Numbered from the stretch's first letter, positions 35,948 to 46,169 are shown. The stretch: DNA of 64,000 nt from Flaviflexus ciconiae (GCF_003971195.1 NZ_CP034593.1:248001-312000); one strand, 5' to 3'. Program-made: numbers and translations. The notes: a model not told the origin generated them from the letters alone.

Positions 35948-37351
35948 ATGACTGGCATACCGCTCATTATCGTGTTTGTTCTCGCAATCGCGCTCATGAT
36001 CTTCATGATTTCGGTGTGGAAGATCCACCCGTTTATCTCGATCATGCTTATCGCCCTCGGCTTCGGCCTGATCGGCGGCATACCCCTCGTCAACCAACTA
36101 GACGCGGACGGCGAAGTAGAAGTTAATGGCATTGCCACCGTTATTGGGCAAGGCTTCTCGGGAACGTTTACCTCGATCGGCATCGTCATCATTCTCGGTG
36201 CCCTCATCGGACTCGTTCTCGAAAAGACCGGTGGCGCCTTCCAGATCGCCGATGCTCTGGTCCGCGTCATCGGTAAGAAACGCCCGGTTCTCGCCACGCA
36301 ACTCATGGGCTGGGTCGTCTCGATCCCTGTGTTCTGTGACTCCGGCTTCGTAATTCTCAACCCAATCCGTCGGGCACTTGCTAGGCGTACCGGCACCTCT
36401 GCTGTCGCCATGACCGTGGCGCTGTCCGCCGGTCTCTACACGGCCCACGTGTTCATCCCGCCCACCCCGGGCCCAATCGCCGCAGCCAGCACGCTCGGCA
36501 TTGGCGACAACCTCCTGGTTGTCATCGGTCTGGGTCTTCTTGTCTCCATCCCGTCTCTCATCGTGTCCTACTTCTATGCCCTCTACATCGGCAAGCGGAT
36601 CCGCACCGACGAGGACGATGAGATCGCCGATGATGCTATGTTGGAACAGGCCTACGACGACCTTCGTACCTCGTACGGCAAGCTCCCCAGCGTCGCCAAC
36701 TCCTTCCTCCCGATCGTCGTTCCCATCCTCCTCATGGCACTCGGTTCGATCGGCTCCGTTTTCGAATGGGACGGCCTCCTGGGCGACATCGTTGGCTTCT
36801 TCGGCACCCCGATCATCGCGCTCGCGGTCGGCGTGGTCTTCGCCGTTGTGACGCTGCTCAGCGTGACCCGCGGTAAGGAGCTTTACGACATCACGGACGA
36901 GACGCTCCGGGTCGTCGGTCCGATCCTCTTCATCACCGCCGCCGGCGGCGTCCTCGGACGAGTTATCGCTTCGACCGACATGGTTGTCTTCATCGAGGAC
37001 AACGCGACAAGCTTCTCCTCGATCGGACTGTTCTTCCCGTTCATCATCTCCGCGATCCTCAAGACCGCTCAGGGCTCCTCGACGGTTGCTCTCGTGACCA
37101 CGGCAGGCATTGTCGCCCCGACACTCCCGGCCCTCGGTCTCGTTACTCCGGCGGAAATCGCCTTGGCGGTCATGGCCATCGCGGCTGGTGCCATGACCGT
37201 GTCGCATGCAAACGACTCGTACTTCTGGGTCGTCACGAACTTCACCGGCATGACACCGCAGCAGGGTTACCGCACGCAGACAACGGTCACGTTGCTCATG
37301 GGTGTCACGTCGATTATCTTCATCTGGATCCTGGGACTGTTCATCATCTAG
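35948..37351 (+). CDS. GntP-family gluconate/glycerate permease
   Basis: 467-aa proton symporter with about twelve hydrophobic segments. GntP motifs: IHPFISIMLIALGFGL, GFSGTFTSIGIVIILGALIG, FCDSGFVILNPI, HVFIPPTPGPIAAAS, KTAQGSSTVALVTTAGI and SHANDSYFWVV. Start at MTGIPLII, preceded by AAAGGAGCAG. Followed by glycerate kinase, so glycerate is the likely substrate. Controlled by the divergent CdaR-type regulator (inference from position). Confidence 0.92.
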   Translation: MTGIPLIIVFVLAIALMIFMISVWKIHPFISIMLIALGFGLIGGIPLVNQLDADGEVEVNGIATVIGQGFSGTFTSIGIVIILGALIGLVLEKTGGAFQIADALVRVIGKKRPVLATQLMGWVVSIPVFCDSGFVILNPIRRALARRTGTSAVAMTVALSAGLYTAHVFIPPTPGPIAAASTLGIGDNLLVVIGLGLLVSIPSLIVSYFYALYIGKRIRTDEDDEIADDAMLEQAYDDLRTSYGKLPSVANSFLPIVVPILLMALGSIGSVFEWDGLLGDIVGFFGTPIIALAVGVVFAVVTLLSVTRGKELYDITDETLRVVGPILFITAAGGVLGRVIASTDMVVFIEDNATSFSSIGLFFPFIISAILKTAQGSSTVALVTTAGIVAPTLPALGLVTPAEIALAVMAIAAGAMTVSHANDSYFWVVTNFTGMTPQQGYRTQTTVTLLMGVTSIIFIWILGLFII

Positions 37352-37397
37352 TGACCGGTACCGAACTAGTAGCCTAAGAAGAGTAACTGCGGGCCAC

Positions 37398-37441
37398 GGG
37401 CGGGGCCAGGGACAGCCACAAGCTGACACCCGGCCCCGCCC
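37398..37441 (+). terminator. Hairpin between gntP and glycerate kinase
   Basis: Perfect 10-bp stem GGGCGGGGCC / GGCCCCGCCC with a 24-base loop, no T-tract. Could attenuate or stabilise the gntP transcript ahead of glxK. Confidence 0.5.
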
Positions 37442-37462
37442 ACCCGCACATCGAGAAGGAAC

Positions 37463-38623
37463 ATGCTCGTGAAGAACATCGTCGTCATTCCCGACTCGTT
37501 CAAGGGAGCCGTGACCTCCTCGGAAGCCAGTGGGGCGATCACCGAAGGCCTCCGCCAGGTCCTCCCCGATGCTGCTATCACGCAGATCTCGGTAGCCGAT
37601 GGGGGAGAGGGCACCGTTGACGCCATGCTGGCAGCCGGCACCGGCCGCAGCATCACCGCGCAAGTCTGCGGTGTTTTCCCCGGGGAATCGATCAATGCCA
37701 CCTACGGAATCCTCGATTCGGCGGATAATACTCCAACCGCGGTGGTGGAGATGGCGGCGTGCGCCGGCCTTCCGCTTGCCGAAGGCAGAAAGAGCGCCGG
37801 CAAGACAACGACCTACGGGGTGGGCGAACTCATTGCCCACGCAATCGAAGGCGGCTCCAAGCACGTCATCGTCGGAGCCGGTGGTAGCGCCACCACAGAT
37901 TTGGGGTGCGGGGCGGCCGCCGCCCTCGGCGTCCGGTTCTACAACAGGTCGGATGAGGAGTTCGTTCCCGTCGGCTCGACGCTCAAAGACGTGGCCCGTA
38001 TCGATGCCACGGGTGCAGAAGAGATTCTCTCCGGAATCTCCGTCACCGTCATGTGCGACATCGACAATCCTCTTGCCGGGCCCAACGGTGCCGCCTACAT
38101 CTTCGGTCCTCAAAAGGGAGCCGATCCCGACACGGTGAAAGAGCTGGATTCCGGGCTTATCCACGTCGCCAACATCATCAAACGCGATCTTGAGATCGAT
38201 ATCGCCCAGGTCCCCGGAGCGGGTGCCGCCGGGGGACTTGGCGGCGGGCTACTTGCTTTCACCGGTGCCGAGCTCCGCCCCGGAATCGACACCCTCCTGG
38301 AAGCCGTGCGCTTTACCGACATCATCAAGGACGCGGACCTCATCATCACGGGCGAAGGCCAGATCGACGGTCAGTCCCTGTCGGGCAAGGTGCCGGTAGG
38401 AGTCTCCCGCTGGGCAGCCAAGCATCGCGGGCCCGACCTCCCCGTCGTGGTCCTTGCAGGATCCATAGGCGAGGGGATCGACGACGTCTACGCCAAGGGT
38501 GTTACCGCCGTGTTCCCCATAGCTCGGCGCCCCGGTTCCCTTTCGGAAGCGATAGAGCACACTGCCGAAAACCTCACCGCCACCGCGAAGGACGTCGCCC
38601 GGTTAACGGCTTTCCTCACGTAG
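37463..38623 (+). CDS. glxK: Glycerate 2-kinase
   Basis: 386-aa class I glycerate kinase phosphorylating D-glycerate to 2-phosphoglycerate for glycolysis. Family motifs: VVIPDSFKGAVTSSEA at the N-terminus, VADGGEGTVDAML, GAGGSATTDLGCGAAAALG, CDIDNPLAGPNGAA, PGAGAAGGLGGGLLAF and TGEGQIDGQSLSGKVP. Start ATG after GAAGGAAC. With the GntP permease and CdaR regulator it forms a complete glycerate uptake-and-use module. Confidence 0.95.
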   Translation: MLVKNIVVIPDSFKGAVTSSEASGAITEGLRQVLPDAAITQISVADGGEGTVDAMLAAGTGRSITAQVCGVFPGESINATYGILDSADNTPTAVVEMAACAGLPLAEGRKSAGKTTTYGVGELIAHAIEGGSKHVIVGAGGSATTDLGCGAAAALGVRFYNRSDEEFVPVGSTLKDVARIDATGAEEILSGISVTVMCDIDNPLAGPNGAAYIFGPQKGADPDTVKELDSGLIHVANIIKRDLEIDIAQVPGAGAAGGLGGGLLAFTGAELRPGIDTLLEAVRFTDIIKDADLIITGEGQIDGQSLSGKVPVGVSRWAAKHRGPDLPVVVLAGSIGEGIDDVYAKGVTAVFPIARRPGSLSEAIEHTAENLTATAKDVARLTAFLT

Positions 38624-38729
38624 GAGCGGTTATCTCCTGCGACAAATTAGTTCTCGGTGGAGCGGTTATTCCGGCGAAGTATTTCCCCTAGGTCGTGACA
38701 CCTAGCGCCCTACGAATGTGTGTCTCTGA

Positions 38730-39311
38730 CTAGATAGCGTTAGCTTCCTTGGTCCAGCGGATCAGGCCGCGCGGGATCTTCTCCTTGCCGATCACGTCGT
38801 CGACAAGGCCGTGATCGATGAGCCGGTCCGAGGTCAGGATTGAAATTTCGCCGGTGGGTTCGAGGATAATCGCCGAGATCTGATCGTTGGATTGGATACC
38901 CGCCAGGCGAAGCTTTGACTGGAGTTCGTCACGGCTGATTCTGGTCTTCCGAAGAACATCCTCGAGGGGCTTCGATCCGGCATACAGCAAAATCGGCTGG
39001 TTGTTTACCCAGTGCTCGCCACGCTTCGTGTGGGCGATCTGTCCGATCGTTCCCTGTAGAGCAACAAGCGTCAGGAAAGCGATGATGCCGGTTGTGAGGG
39101 TAGGGCCCGGACCTAGGGTGGCACGGCCGACGATGGCACCGAAGATGATTCCCGCCAGCAGGTCGAAACTCGTTAAGCCCGTGAGCACTCGAGCACCAAG
39201 TATTCGTGACACGAGAATGACAAGAAGGTACATGACGGTCGTGGCGATAACTGTCGCCAGCGCACCTTCCGGGGTAATAAACAGCCATTCCAGCAGAATC
39301 TCGGTATCCAT
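38730..39311 (-). CDS. DUF421 (YetF-type) membrane protein
   Basis: 193-aa protein with three N-terminal hydrophobic segments (TVIATTVMYLLVILVSRI, FDLLAGIIFGAIVGRA, TGIIAFLTLVALQGTIG) and a C-terminal cytoplasmic domain (GEHWVNNQPILLYAGSKPLE, RDELQSKLRLAGIQS, AIILEPTGEISIL). This matches the YetF/DUF421 family, of unknown function. Monocistronic and leftward. Confidence 0.9.
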   Translation of the reverse strand: MDTEILLEWLFITPEGALATVIATTVMYLLVILVSRILGARVLTGLTSFDLLAGIIFGAIVGRATLGPGPTLTTGIIAFLTLVALQGTIGQIAHTKRGEHWVNNQPILLYAGSKPLEDVLRKTRISRDELQSKLRLAGIQSNDQISAIILEPTGEISILTSDRLIDHGLVDDVIGKEKIPRGLIRWTKEANAI

Positions 39312-39639
39312 AGAACAAGCTTGCCAAATCCCAAGCTGATCAACCGAGAAAAGGAGAAAACAGACACCGGGCAGGTGTTTCTCGTTGGATATCGGATAGG
39401 GGAGAGATGGCGGTCATTGGAAGGAGCAAAACGAGAGCCCGCAAGTCCTGCGGAAGCACGGACGGTATGACGTACGACGGACTGGATTACCGGATGACCA
39501 GTCGAACGATCAGTGGAATGCTAGTACTGCAGACCGGTGTTGACAGTGTTGCAGAGTTTTGCTGAGCATCACCCACGTCCCTATTTCTCCAACTGCATAC
39601 GGTTCCGCCTCGGCGGGTGGATCGACGTAGACTGTGCCC
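39312..39639. other. Non-coding gap before the mini-protein gene
   Basis: 328 bases with no convincing gene; the leftward frame across 39487-39804 mirrors the mini-protein repeats. A possible promoter is TTGACA at 39540-39545 with TGAGCA 17 bases later, poor at the -10 position. Confidence 0.4.
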
Positions 39640-39924
39640 ATGAGTCAAACCTGTGCATGTGGAAAGCGCGAAGTATCGGCAGCATCCAGCGGCTGTGGCT
39701 GTGGAGGTCACGGTCACGCCCACGGTGGCGGCCACGGTCATTCCCACCAGGGTGGCGGCGGCTGTGGCTGTGGAGGTCACGGTCACGCCCACGGTGGCGG
39801 CCACGGTCAGTCCCGCCAGGGTGGCGGCTGCGGTTGTGGCGGCGGTGGATCAAAGGGCGCTGATCCGCGGATTGTCGACCGCTCCGAGGGTCGCCCGCAG
39901 CTCGGCCTGCGTTCCGGCCTCTGA
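39640..39924 (+). CDS. His/Cys/Gly-rich small protein, probable metal binder
   Basis: 94-aa protein starting MSQTCACGKREVS. Two adjacent repeats follow, each containing CGCGGHGHAHGGGHG (the first goes on HSHQGGGG, the second QSRQGGG), then CGCGGGG and a tail ending RPQLGLRSGL. Cys and His spacing suggests metal binding, though no named family is recognised. The underlying DNA repeat is about 69 bp. No signal peptide. Its stop overlaps the ribF start (TGATG), implying translational coupling. A GTG two codons upstream is an alternative start. Confidence 0.65.
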   Translation: MSQTCACGKREVSAASSGCGCGGHGHAHGGGHGHSHQGGGGCGCGGHGHAHGGGHGQSRQGGGCGCGGGGSKGADPRIVDRSEGRPQLGLRSGL

Positions 39925-40943
39925 TGCTGGTCTGGCGTACACCCGCCGACATCCCGTCCGATTTCGAAGGCTCCGTCGTTACTGTTGGGGTGTTCGATGG
40001 TGTGCACAAGGGCCACAGGGCTGTCATTAACGAAGCGGTTGTCGAGGCCCGGTTACTCGGAGTTCCCAGCGTTGTGCTGACCTTCGATCCCCACCCGGCC
40101 ACCGTTCACAACCCGGACCGGACCGTACCTCTCGTTATTTCGGTCGAGGACAGGCTCCGCAGGCTCGAAGCTCTCGACGTCGACATTGTTTACGTCCAGC
40201 ACTACACGCGCGTCTACTCCCAAGCCACGGCAGAAGAGTTTATTCTCGACCAGCTTGTGGGTGAGCTCAAGGCAAAGTCTATTGTCGTCGGCGAGGATGC
40301 TCGGTTCGGACGCGACAACAGCGGTGACTGCGACTTTTTGATGGACATGGCGGACAAGCACGGCTTTACCGCCACCGTGGTTTCCGACCTCGAGGACGAT
40401 GCGTCCGGGCGACGCTGGTCCTCGACCTGGCTACGCGAAGTGCTCGACCGCGGCGACGTCAAGGCCGCGACGAAGGTGCTTGGTCGCCTGCACCGGCTCC
40501 GGGGTACCGTCGTTCACGGCCACAAGCGGGGCCGCGAACTCGGTTTCCCCACCGCAAACCTGCAAGCATCATCCGCCGGGGTTGTCCCCAAGGATGGTGT
40601 GTACGCTGGCTGGCTCGTCCGGGACGTCCCCGGTACCTCAGCGGTGGAGAATCTACCGGCAGCTATCTCGATTGGCACCAACCCCCAGTTTGATGGCAAG
40701 GGAAGAACGGTTGAGGCACACGTCCTCGGACGTGCCGACCTTGACCTGTACGGCGAGGACATCGCCATCGATCTCGTTGCCTACCTTCGCCCCATGGTTT
40801 CTTTCGACAGGGTGGAGACGCTCCTTGAACAGATGGATGAGGACCTGCGGCAGTCAGCCCTTGCCCTTGGCGTCCCGGTATCCGGCCGGGTCGACCCAAC
40901 TCAGGTGACCGCTGGCCTCCAAGCCGAAGAGTTCAACCTGTAA
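39924..40943 (+). CDS. ribF: Bifunctional riboflavin kinase/FAD synthetase
   Basis: 339-aa two-domain enzyme making FMN then FAD. N-terminal nucleotidyltransferase: [16 protein letters not shown] and [12 protein letters not shown]-terminal kinase: [12 protein letters not shown] and YAGWLV, ending with the helix [18 protein letters not shown]. Upstream overlap with the mini-protein gene is unusual, since ribF normally follows truB. A short CCGCGG hairpin (40958-40977) follows the gene. Confidence 0.95.
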   Translation: MLVWRTPADIPSDFEGSVVTVGVFDGVHKGHRAVINEAVVEARLLGVPSVVLTFDPHPATVHNPDRTVPLVISVEDRLRRLEALDVDIVYVQHYTRVYSQATAEEFILDQLVGELKAKSIVVGEDARFGRDNSGDCDFLMDMADKHGFTATVVSDLEDDASGRRWSSTWLREVLDRGDVKAATKVLGRLHRLRGTVVHGHKRGRELGFPTANLQASSAGVVPKDGVYAGWLVRDVPGTSAVENLPAAISIGTNPQFDGKGRTVEAHVLGRADLDLYGEDIAIDLVAYLRPMVSFDRVETLLEQMDEDLRQSALALGVPVSGRVDPTQVTAGLQAEEFNL

Positions 40944-41124
40944 CGATTCTCCGGGGACCGCGGTTGCCATGCCGCGGGTACGTAGCGAATATCACCGGAT
41001 GCTCGCGGTGAGTGCCTGGGGGCTGCGTGGTAAGCTTGCAAAGCCGTTAGATCGGCCACGGATGCGTCATGCCCGGGAGAACAGGCCCCGGAGCTCTGTG
41101 CAACGGAAAGAAACTGGAGAATCA

Positions 41125-41394
41125 ATGGCTCTCTCAGCTGAGAAAAAGCAGCAGATTATCAAGGAATACGCCACCCACGAGGGTGACACTGGTTCGCCTG
41201 AGGTGCAGGTTGCTCTGCTCTCGCAGCGCATCAACGACCTGACCGAGCACTTCCGCTCGCACAAGCACGATCACCACTCGCGTCGTGGTCTCATGCTTCT
41301 CATCGGGCAGCGTAAGCGCCTCCTCAAGTACCTCGCGGACGAGGACATCGAGCGTTACCGCGCTCTCATTGCACGCCTCGGTCTGCGACGCTAA
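41125..41394 (+). CDS. rpsO: 30S ribosomal protein S15
   Basis: 89-aa full-length S15, which binds the central domain of 16S r[23 protein letters not shown], then [19 protein letters not shown] and [21 protein letters not shown] are family-diagnostic. Start at MALSAEKK with ACTGGAG just upstream; the longer frame is the leader. Strong terminator follows, then pnp, the common rpsO-pnp pair. Confidence 0.97.
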   Translation: MALSAEKKQQIIKEYATHEGDTGSPEVQVALLSQRINDLTEHFRSHKHDHHSRRGLMLLIGQRKRLLKYLADEDIERYRALIARLGLRR

Positions 41395-41401
41395 GACCAC
41401 C

Positions 41402-41426
41402 GGCCCGGGCCCAACAGGCCCGGGCC
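41402..41426 (+). terminator. Terminator after rpsO
   Basis: Perfect 10-bp stem GGCCCGGGCC / GGCCCGGGCC with loop CAACA, eight bases after the rpsO stop. Partial read-through into pnp is usual in this gene pair. Confidence 0.7.
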
Positions 41427-41576
41427 AACCGCTGTCTAGGGACAGCACACTGAAGAAAAAATAAGAAGAATAATGTATGTGGAGCGGACGCCCGGTCCTC
41501 GGTTGCAAATTACGGGGCAGGTACCCGTGACTGGCAATCGATGACCGTGACCGTCTCCAAGAAAGATAGAGGAACC

Positions 41577-43871
41577 ATGGAAGGTCCCGACGTTAAATTT
41601 TCCGAAGCAGTCATTGATAATGGCTCCTTCGGCACCCGCACGATCCGTTTCGAAACCGGCCTGCTTGCTCGCCAGGCAGCCGGAAGCGCAATGGTTTACC
41701 TGGATGGCGAGACCGCTATCCTGTCCGCCACCGCAGTCTCGAAGGCACCGAAGGATCACTTCGACTTCTTCCCGCTGACCGTTGACGTGGAGGAGCGCTC
41801 CTACGCCGCCGGTCGCGTCCCCGGCTCGTTCTTCCGTCGTGAAGGCCGCCCGGGTACGGACGCGATCCTCGCGTGCCGTCTCATCGACCGCCCTCTGCGT
41901 CCCGCCTTCGTCAAGGGCCTGCGCAACGAGGTCCAGGTTGTTGCCACCGTAATGGCGGTGCACCCTGATGATGCGTACGACGTTGTCGCCATCAACGGCG
42001 CATCGATGTCCACCACACTGTCCGGTCTGCCCTTCTCGGGCCCGATCGGCGCCACCCGCATCGCACTCATCGACAACCAGTGGGTTGCTTTCCCGCGCTA
42101 CTCCGACCTGCCCCGCGCAACCTTCAGCATGGTTGTTGCCGGCCGTATCGTCGGTGACGACGTTGCCGTCATGATGGTTGAGGCTGAGGCTGGCGAGTAC
42201 GCCTGGGACCTTATCCAGGAAGGTGCTCAGGCACCGACCGAGGAGACCGTCGCCGAGGGTCTCGAGGCCGCCAAGGGCTTTATTCGCGTTCTCTGCGACG
42301 CACAGCAGGAACTCGTCGACCAGGCTGGCAAGGAGACGCAGGACTACCCGCGCTTCCTCTCCTACTCGGACGAGCAGTTCGACCGCGTTGAGAAGCAGAT
42401 CGGTGACCGTCTCGGCCCGATCCTCGAACTCGTTGGCAAGGCCGACCGCGATAACGCACTGAACGAGCTCACCACTCACGTGGTTGCCGAACTGTCGAAG
42501 GACTACCCGGAGGGCGAAGGCGAGCTGTCCGCAGCCGTTAACGCCGTCTTCTCGAAGCAGATGCGTCACCGCGTTCTCACCGAGGGTGTTCGCATGGACG
42601 GCCGTCAGCCCGCGGAGATCCGTTCGATCTCCGCCGAGACCAATGTTCTTCCCCGCGTGCACGGCTCCGCCCTGTTCCAGCGTGGCGAGACCCAGATCCT
42701 GGGTGTCACTACCCTTAATATGCTGAAGATGGAGCAGCAGCTCGACAACCTCTCCCCGGAGAAGTCGAAGCGCTACATGCACCACTACAACTTCCCGCCC
42801 TACTCGACCGGTGAAACCGGCCGCGTTGGCTCCCCGAAGCGTCGCGAAATCGGTCACGGCATGCTCGCAGAGCGCGCCCTCGTCCCGGTCCTTCCGTCGC
42901 GCGAGGACTTCCCGTACGCAATCCGTCAGGTCTCCGAGGCCCTCGGTTCGAACGGCTCGACCTCGATGGGCTCCGTCTGTGCATCGACCCTGTCGCTGCT
43001 GAACGCCGGTGTGCCGCTCCGCGCCTCCGTCGCCGGTATTGCCATGGGTCTCATGTCCGAAGAGATTGACGGCGAGCAGCGCTACGTTGCCCTCACCGAC
43101 ATTCTTGGCGCCGAGGATGCCCTGGGCGACATGGACTTCAAGGTTGCAGGTACCCGCGAGTTCGTGACCGCTATTCAGCTCGACACGAAGCTCGATGGCA
43201 TCCCGGCCCAGGTGCTCGCAGCGGCACTTGGCCAGGCACGCGACGCACGTCTCGCGATCCTCGACATCCTCGATGGCGCGATCTCGGTTCCTGACGAGAT
43301 GAACGAGACCGCACCGCGAATCATCACCATTAAGATCCCCGTTGACAAGATCGGCGAGGTCATTGGCCCCAAGGGCAAGATGATCAACCAGATCCAGGAG
43401 GACACGGGCGCCGAGATCTCGATCGAGGACGACGGCTCCGTGTTCGTTGGTGCGACCACCGGCTCCGCTGCCGAGGCCGCACGTCAGGCGATCAACTCGA
43501 TCGCCAACCCGACCATGCCCGAGGTGGGCGAACGCTTCGTTGGAACCGTCGTCAAGACAACCTCCTTCGGTGCGTTCGTATCGCTGACCCCCGGTAAGGA
43601 CGGCCTGCTCCACATCACGCAGATCCGCCGCATGGTTGGTGGTAAGCGCGTCGAGAACGTTGAGGATGTCCTCAATGTGGGCGACAAGGTCCAGGTTGAG
43701 CTCGCTGAGATCGACCAGCGCGGCAAGCTCTCGCTCCACGCCATCGTTGAGGGCGAAGAGAACGAGTCCGCTGAGGAGAACGATAACGAGGAGAACGGTC
43801 ACGAGGAGCGCGCCGAGCGTAAGCCCCGCAACCGCAACCGTCGTCGTACCCGTTCCTCCGATGAGGACTAA
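41577..43871 (+). CDS. pnp: Polyribonucleotide nucleotidyltransferase
   Basis: 764-aa phosphorolytic 3'-5' exoribonuclease. Two RNase PH domains (first around [32 protein letters not shown]; second around [31 protein letters not shown]), a KH domain ([19 protein letters not shown]) and an S1 domain ([21 protein letters not shown]), then a charged Asn/Arg tail. Start at [12 protein letters not shown], with GAGGA close upstream; a further ATG twelve codons earlier lacks such a site. Confidence 0.96.
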   Translation: MEGPDVKFSEAVIDNGSFGTRTIRFETGLLARQAAGSAMVYLDGETAILSATAVSKAPKDHFDFFPLTVDVEERSYAAGRVPGSFFRREGRPGTDAILACRLIDRPLRPAFVKGLRNEVQVVATVMAVHPDDAYDVVAINGASMSTTLSGLPFSGPIGATRIALIDNQWVAFPRYSDLPRATFSMVVAGRIVGDDVAVMMVEAEAGEYAWDLIQEGAQAPTEETVAEGLEAAKGFIRVLCDAQQELVDQAGKETQDYPRFLSYSDEQFDRVEKQIGDRLGPILELVGKADRDNALNELTTHVVAELSKDYPEGEGELSAAVNAVFSKQMRHRVLTEGVRMDGRQPAEIRSISAETNVLPRVHGSALFQRGETQILGVTTLNMLKMEQQLDNLSPEKSKRYMHHYNFPPYSTGETGRVGSPKRREIGHGMLAERALVPVLPSREDFPYAIRQVSEALGSNGSTSMGSVCASTLSLLNAGVPLRASVAGIAMGLMSEEIDGEQRYVALTDILGAEDALGDMDFKVAGTREFVTAIQLDTKLDGIPAQVLAAALGQARDARLAILDILDGAISVPDEMNETAPRIITIKIPVDKIGEVIGPKGKMINQIQEDTGAEISIEDDGSVFVGATTGSAAEAARQAINSIANPTMPEVGERFVGTVVKTTSFGAFVSLTPGKDGLLHITQIRRMVGGKRVENVEDVLNVGDKVQVELAEIDQRGKLSLHAIVEGEENESAEENDNEENGHEERAERKPRNRNRRRTRSSDED

Positions 43872-43932
43872 GTAGCCACGACGAACCAGTCGCGACTAAT
43901 CAGTCGTTAACAACCGATAAGGATGTTATGAG

Positions 43933-43962
43933 TATGGGCCGGACCTTCGGGACCGGCCCATA
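43933..43962 (+). terminator. Hairpin in the leader of the M16 peptidase gene
   Basis: 10-bp stem TATGGGCCGG / CCGGCCCATA ending 11 bases before the next ATG. It may terminate pnp transcripts or modulate translation of the peptidase. Confidence 0.5.
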
Positions 43963-43973
43963 CCGGTATCACC

Positions 43974-45266
43974 ATGACATATACAGAAATCCGCCTGGCA
44001 GACCAGGACCTTGATGTCGAAGACTCCGGAATGCATTTGCGCCGCACCCTCCGCCACGGCATTCGCTTCATCACCGAACACATCCCCACGCAACGCTCCG
44101 TTGCGCTCGGCATGTGGATCGGTGCGGGTTCCCGCGATGAAGAAGCGGGCCACGAGGGCTCCACGCACTTTCTGGAACACCTGCTCTTCAAAGGCACCAG
44201 GAACCGTTCCGCTATCGATATTGCTGAGGAGCAGGACTTCCTTGGTGGCGACTTCAATGCCATGACCGGCAAGCAGTTCACGGCCTACCACGGCAGGGTC
44301 TTCCAGGATGATCTGAAACGCGCGGTTGACCTCCTTGCCGACATGATCACCTCGGCACGGCTCGACCGGGAAGACATGGACGTGGAGCGAGGAGTGATCC
44401 TCGACGAGCTGGCCATGTATGCTGACGATCCCTCGGAAGTGGCCCACGAGGCACTGCCTGCCGCGGTTTTTGGCGACCACTCGCTAGCCCGCCCCGTGGG
44501 CGGAACCAAGCAGTCAGTGGGTGCACTCGACCACGGCTCCCTGCTCGAACACTACGCTGACCACTACCATCCGGGTGAACTGGTCGTTGCGGCCGCAGGT
44601 GCCGTTGACCACGAGGAGTTCATCGAGACCGTTATCGATGCACTGCGTCGTCACGGCTGGGAACTGGATGGCACGGACACCGTGCCCCGCCGGATCGAGT
44701 CACCCCTGTCCTATAGCCTGTCGGACCGTCGGATCGTTCAAGCATCCGAGCAGTCCGCCGTGGTGATTGGAATGCCGGGGGTGACAAGCGATGATCCGAT
44801 GCGACCCGCCCTGATCGCTGCCCTCACCATTCTCGGCACCGGTTCCTCATCCCGCCTCTTCCAAGAGGTACGAGAAAAGAGGGGATTGGCCTACTCTGCT
44901 TACGCTCTCGCTGCGTCCTATGAGACCGGGGGACTGGTAGCTATGGCGGCACCAACCTCCCCGAAGAACGCCGATATCGTCGCCGAGCTCATGAACGACA
45001 CCCTCAACTCCATGGTCGGCACGGTTAAAGAATCCGAAGTGGAGTCCGCCTATCGCAGGCTCAGGGTCGGGGTTGTGTTCGATGCTGAAGCCGCGCAGCA
45101 GAGAATGATGAGGCTCGGACTGGCTGAGGTTGCCACCGGCCGGCTTATTTCCATGGACGAATCGCTCCGCAGACAGCGTGCCGTCACACGTGACGATATT
45201 GAGCAGGTGCTGTCACAGCTCGTCGTGAACGACCGGGCTCGCGTTGTCGTTGGACCGGTAGAGTGA
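43974..45266 (+). CDS. M16 (insulinase-type) zinc peptidase
   Basis: 430-aa mitochondrial-processing-peptidase-like enzyme. The inverted zinc motif is His65-FLE-His69 (STHFLEHLLFKGT), with the third ligand Glu145 in VILDELAMY, 76 residues later as in the family. Tyr/Arg substrate motif GLAYSAYAL is in the C-terminal half. Gene follows pnp in most actinobacteria and precedes dapB, as here. No ribosome-binding site at the ATG; a start at MHLRRTLRHG (codon 20) is possible. Confidence 0.93.
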   Translation: MTYTEIRLADQDLDVEDSGMHLRRTLRHGIRFITEHIPTQRSVALGMWIGAGSRDEEAGHEGSTHFLEHLLFKGTRNRSAIDIAEEQDFLGGDFNAMTGKQFTAYHGRVFQDDLKRAVDLLADMITSARLDREDMDVERGVILDELAMYADDPSEVAHEALPAAVFGDHSLARPVGGTKQSVGALDHGSLLEHYADHYHPGELVVAAAGAVDHEEFIETVIDALRRHGWELDGTDTVPRRIESPLSYSLSDRRIVQASEQSAVVIGMPGVTSDDPMRPALIAALTILGTGSSSRLFQEVREKRGLAYSAYALAASYETGGLVAMAAPTSPKNADIVAELMNDTLNSMVGTVKESEVESAYRRLRVGVVFDAEAAQQRMMRLGLAEVATGRLISMDESLRRQRAVTRDDIEQVLSQLVVNDRARVVVGPVE

Positions 45267-45270
45267 TCCC

Positions 45271-46011
45271 ATGAAGATTGCAGTCATTGGAGCAAAGGGC
45301 CGCATGGGCCAGGCCATGAGCGCGGGAGTCGAGCAGACGGATGGGCTGGAGCTGGTCGCACAGCTTGATGCCGGTGATGAAATCACGACCGAGTCCCTCA
45401 ACGGGGCAGAGGTCGCCATCGAATTCACCCGTCCCGATTCGACACTCAAGAACACCCTTGCCGTCATAGGTGCAGGAGTGCACTGCGTCGTTGGCACGAC
45501 GGGGTGGACGGATGAGGGGCTGGACCAGGTGCGGGAGCTCCTGGAAACAAAGCCCGGTGTAGGCGCCATTATCGCACCCAACTACGCTCTGTCCGCCGTG
45601 CTCGCCATGTCTTTTGCGAAGAAGGCAGCAGCCTACTTCGAATCCGCGGAAGTCATCGAACTTCACCACCCGAACAAGGTCGACGCACCCTCGGGAACGG
45701 CTCTGACAACCGCCAAGGGAATTGCCCAGGCGCGCCGCGAGGCGGGTCTGGGTCCCATGCCCGATGCAACCGAAACGGATCCGGGCGGCGCACGCGGAGC
45801 AAACATCGATGGAGTACACGTTCACGCGGTACGCCTGCGCGGCCTGACCGCACACGAAGAGATTGTCTTCGGCAATCCCGGCGAGCAGTTCACGATTCGT
45901 ACCGATTCCTTCGACCGCGAATCGTTCTTCCCCGGCGTGCTCCTTGCCGTGCGGGAAGTATCCGGCAGGCCAGGCCTGACCTACGGTCTCGACCAGCTTA
46001 TGGATATATAA
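45271..46011 (+). CDS. dapB: 4-hydroxy-tetrahydrodipicolinate reductase
   Basis: 246-aa NAD(P)H enzyme of lysine/diaminopimelate synthesis. Rossmann motif VIGAKGRMGQAM at residues 4-15, GTTGWTDEGL, and the substrate signature ELHHPNKVDAPSGTA. Starts four bases after the M16 gene. Its partner dapA lies 4.4 kb downstream, separated by a sialidase and a GNAT gene. Confidence 0.95.
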   Translation: MKIAVIGAKGRMGQAMSAGVEQTDGLELVAQLDAGDEITTESLNGAEVAIEFTRPDSTLKNTLAVIGAGVHCVVGTTGWTDEGLDQVRELLETKPGVGAIIAPNYALSAVLAMSFAKKAAAYFESAEVIELHHPNKVDAPSGTALTTAKGIAQARREAGLGPMPDATETDPGGARGANIDGVHVHAVRLRGLTAHEEIVFGNPGEQFTIRTDSFDRESFFPGVLLAVREVSGRPGLTYGLDQLMDI

Positions 46012-46049
46012 ATTATGAATTCTTAGAGAAGTTTCTTCTCAAACAATAA

Positions 46050-46082
46050 TGGGGCCCGCATGTCCAGTACATGCGGGCCCCA
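46050..46082 (+). terminator. Terminator after dapB
   Basis: Perfect 14-bp stem TGGGGCCCGCATGT / ACATGCGGGCCCCA with loop CCAGT, followed by CTATTCCT. Confidence 0.85.
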
Positions 46083-46121
46083 CTATTCCTGATTGCTACG
46101 GGTTGTCGCAGCGTAGTTGGT

Positions 46122-46164
46122 GAGCGGCGGGCCGAGGGAGGTGACGGACCTTGGCCCGCCGCTC
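46122..46164 (-). terminator. Terminator after the sialidase gene
   Basis: Perfect 12-bp stem GAGCGGCGGGCC / GGCCCGCCGCTC with a 19-base loop, five bases from the leftward sialidase stop. Confidence 0.7.
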
Positions 46165-46169
46165 AGTGC

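Noticed and set aside
36098..38164. 688-codon leftward frame across gntP and glycerate kinase
   Set aside because: Extremely Asp/Arg/Gly-rich, overlaps two clear genes and the hairpin between them; shadow frame.
41436..43802. 788-codon leftward open frame across pnp
   Set aside because: Exact antisense shadow of the pnp gene, caused by high G+C codon bias; its translation has no recognisable domain.
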